Program-made: the position numbers and the translations under genes
In this document: positions 63,218-64,000 of the stretch, piece by piece
Layout: each line of letters begins with the position of its first letter
Position numbering within the stretch: position 1 is the first letter of the stretch
DNA from: Bog-473 sp963791995
GTDB lineage: Bacteria > Actinomycetota > Acidimicrobiia > Acidimicrobiales > RAAP-2
Length of the DNA stretch: 64,000 bases
Direction: 5' to 3'
NCBI GenBank assembly: GCA_963791995.1
Contig: CAWBUQ010000004.1
Span: 558,001 to 622,000, forward strand
The notes under the pieces: model-generated
Databases searched by the model: none
What the model saw: only the letters and a program-made list of their open reading frames with translations
What the model was told of the DNA's origin: nothing

Positions 63218-63940
63218 GTGACGATTTTGATCCTGCTAGTCCTCGTAGTGCTGTTGTGGGTCGCGGTGTTGGCTCCGAGCGCGTGGCGGCGTTTCGGAGA
63301 GCGGCAAGGAGTGGGTTCTATCGACCACTTCCATCACCAACTGCAACTACTCGAACATGCCGGCCCCAAGACGGTCGCGCCGGCCTATCGCCTGCACACA
63401 GCCGTGCCCGGCCAGGGATCTGCGGAGAGCTCCGCAACTGGTACCGACGCGTCCCGGCCGAAGTTGGTGTTGCTGCAGGCGACTGCCGACGCGAACGCGG
63501 CCGACGTGGACGACGACGACGGCACGCACTACCAGCGCGTGGGCGTGCTCGACCGCCCCGAACCAGCCTGCGTGCCCGATGTCAGTGCAGATCTCCCTGC
63601 GTTGCGGCGGGAGCAGGCACGCCGTCGGTGCACGGTCCTCCTGCGCTGCCTCTGCGGCGTGGCGCTGTCGACGGGCCTGATCGGGATGTTCCCCGGTTTC
63701 CACTTGGCCTGGGTCTTCACCGGTGTGGCCGGGGTGGCGGCCTTGGGACTCGTCGGGCTGATGGCCTACGCCAGGGAGCTCGAGGCAGAGCAGGAGCGCC
63801 GGCAGGCCCGACGCCTTGCATCGTCACGGAGCGGACCTGGGGACCCCGCGGTGGCCCCCGCGGCGGCCGGGTATCCGGGGGCCTGGGACGAAGACGACTA
63901 CGGCGACGAGTACGAGGTACCCAGGACCGCAGCTCTCTGA
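63218..63940 (+). CDS. SepX/GlpR-like membrane protein, probable divisome component
   Basis: 240 residues. One N-terminal membrane helix (TILILLVLVVLLWVAVLAP) is followed by SAWRRFGERQGVGSIDHFHHQLQLLEHAG, which matches the start of the actinobacterial SepX/GlpR family. An acidic linker, two further helices (VALSTGLIGMFPGFHLAWVF and a following segment) and a charged C-terminal helix plus acidic tail come next. SepX takes part in septation in Streptomyces; the assignment here rests on pattern only. GTG 63218 has a weak ribosome-binding site. Confidence 0.55.
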   Translation: MTILILLVLVVLLWVAVLAPSAWRRFGERQGVGSIDHFHHQLQLLEHAGPKTVAPAYRLHTAVPGQGSAESSATGTDASRPKLVLLQATADANAADVDDDDGTHYQRVGVLDRPEPACVPDVSADLPALRREQARRRCTVLLRCLCGVALSTGLIGMFPGFHLAWVFTGVAGVAALGLVGLMAYARELEAEQERRQARRLASSRSGPGDPAVAPAAAGYPGAWDEDDYGDEYEVPRTAAL

Positions 63941-64000
63941 GCGACCTGCTCCGTCGAACGGGTTCCGTGCGCTGACCAGGGATGAGGGGCCCGCGTCACC

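Overview
This is a high-GC window from an actinobacterium. The block lysA-hom-thrC-rho-rpmE-prfA-prmC-(YrdC-like)-wecA-atp operon-murA is the order found in Mycobacterium tuberculosis (Rv1293 to Rv1315). A likely F420-dependent protein, an extra OSCP-like domain in AtpH, a Cys-to-Asp MurA and a SepX/GlpR-like membrane protein fit Actinobacteria outside Mycobacterium; class Acidimicrobiia is a guess, not shown.

Layout. (1) 1-12466 is accessory and reads less GC-rich than the rest, most clearly from about 9.7 to 12.4 kb. It holds a cupin cut by the window edge, a LysR regulator, a ketopantoate-reductase-like enzyme, a secreted TAP-like hydrolase, a Tat-exported flavin oxidase, a PadR-ABC-FtsX export operon with a clear operator, a C-terminally truncated GT87 glycosyltransferase and a large membrane protein. 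(2) 12695-21907 holds tRNA-Arg(CCG), then aspartate-family biosynthesis (lysA, hom, thrC), rho and translation termination genes. thrB is missing from its usual place. (3) 21935-29026 is an insertion relative to the mycobacterial order: a methyltransferase, a MarR-controlled D-aminoacylase/TauD unit, a thiolase-like protein and glyA. (4) 29030-38095 holds wecA and the whole F1Fo ATP synthase operon. (5) 38158-46413 holds glpX, murA, meaB, an enoyl-CoA hydratase, treS, a divergent maltokinase and galT. (6) 46572-54971 holds a small membrane protein and two giant tandem paralogous secreted proteins, each with eight alternating Ig-like repeats. (7) 55097-63014 is sulfate assimilation: cysD-cysN-sirohaem dehydrogenase on one strand, and cysH, sulfite reductase, a ferredoxin/F420-dehydrogenase protein, a small Trp-rich protein and an ABC ATPase on the other, around a perfect palindrome. 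A SepX/GlpR-like gene closes the window.

The most interesting system is the sulfite-reductase / FpoF-like pair: a NirA-type sirohaem reductase translationally coupled to a 2x[4Fe-4S] plus FrhB protein. This looks like a bacterial route from F420H2 to assimilatory sulfite reduction.

Quality caution: eight single-base insertions break seven genes that otherwise look intact, including glyA, murA and the sulfite reductase. All go in the same direction, so they are probably sequencing or assembly errors. I give these genes as full-length CDS spans and state where the shift lies.
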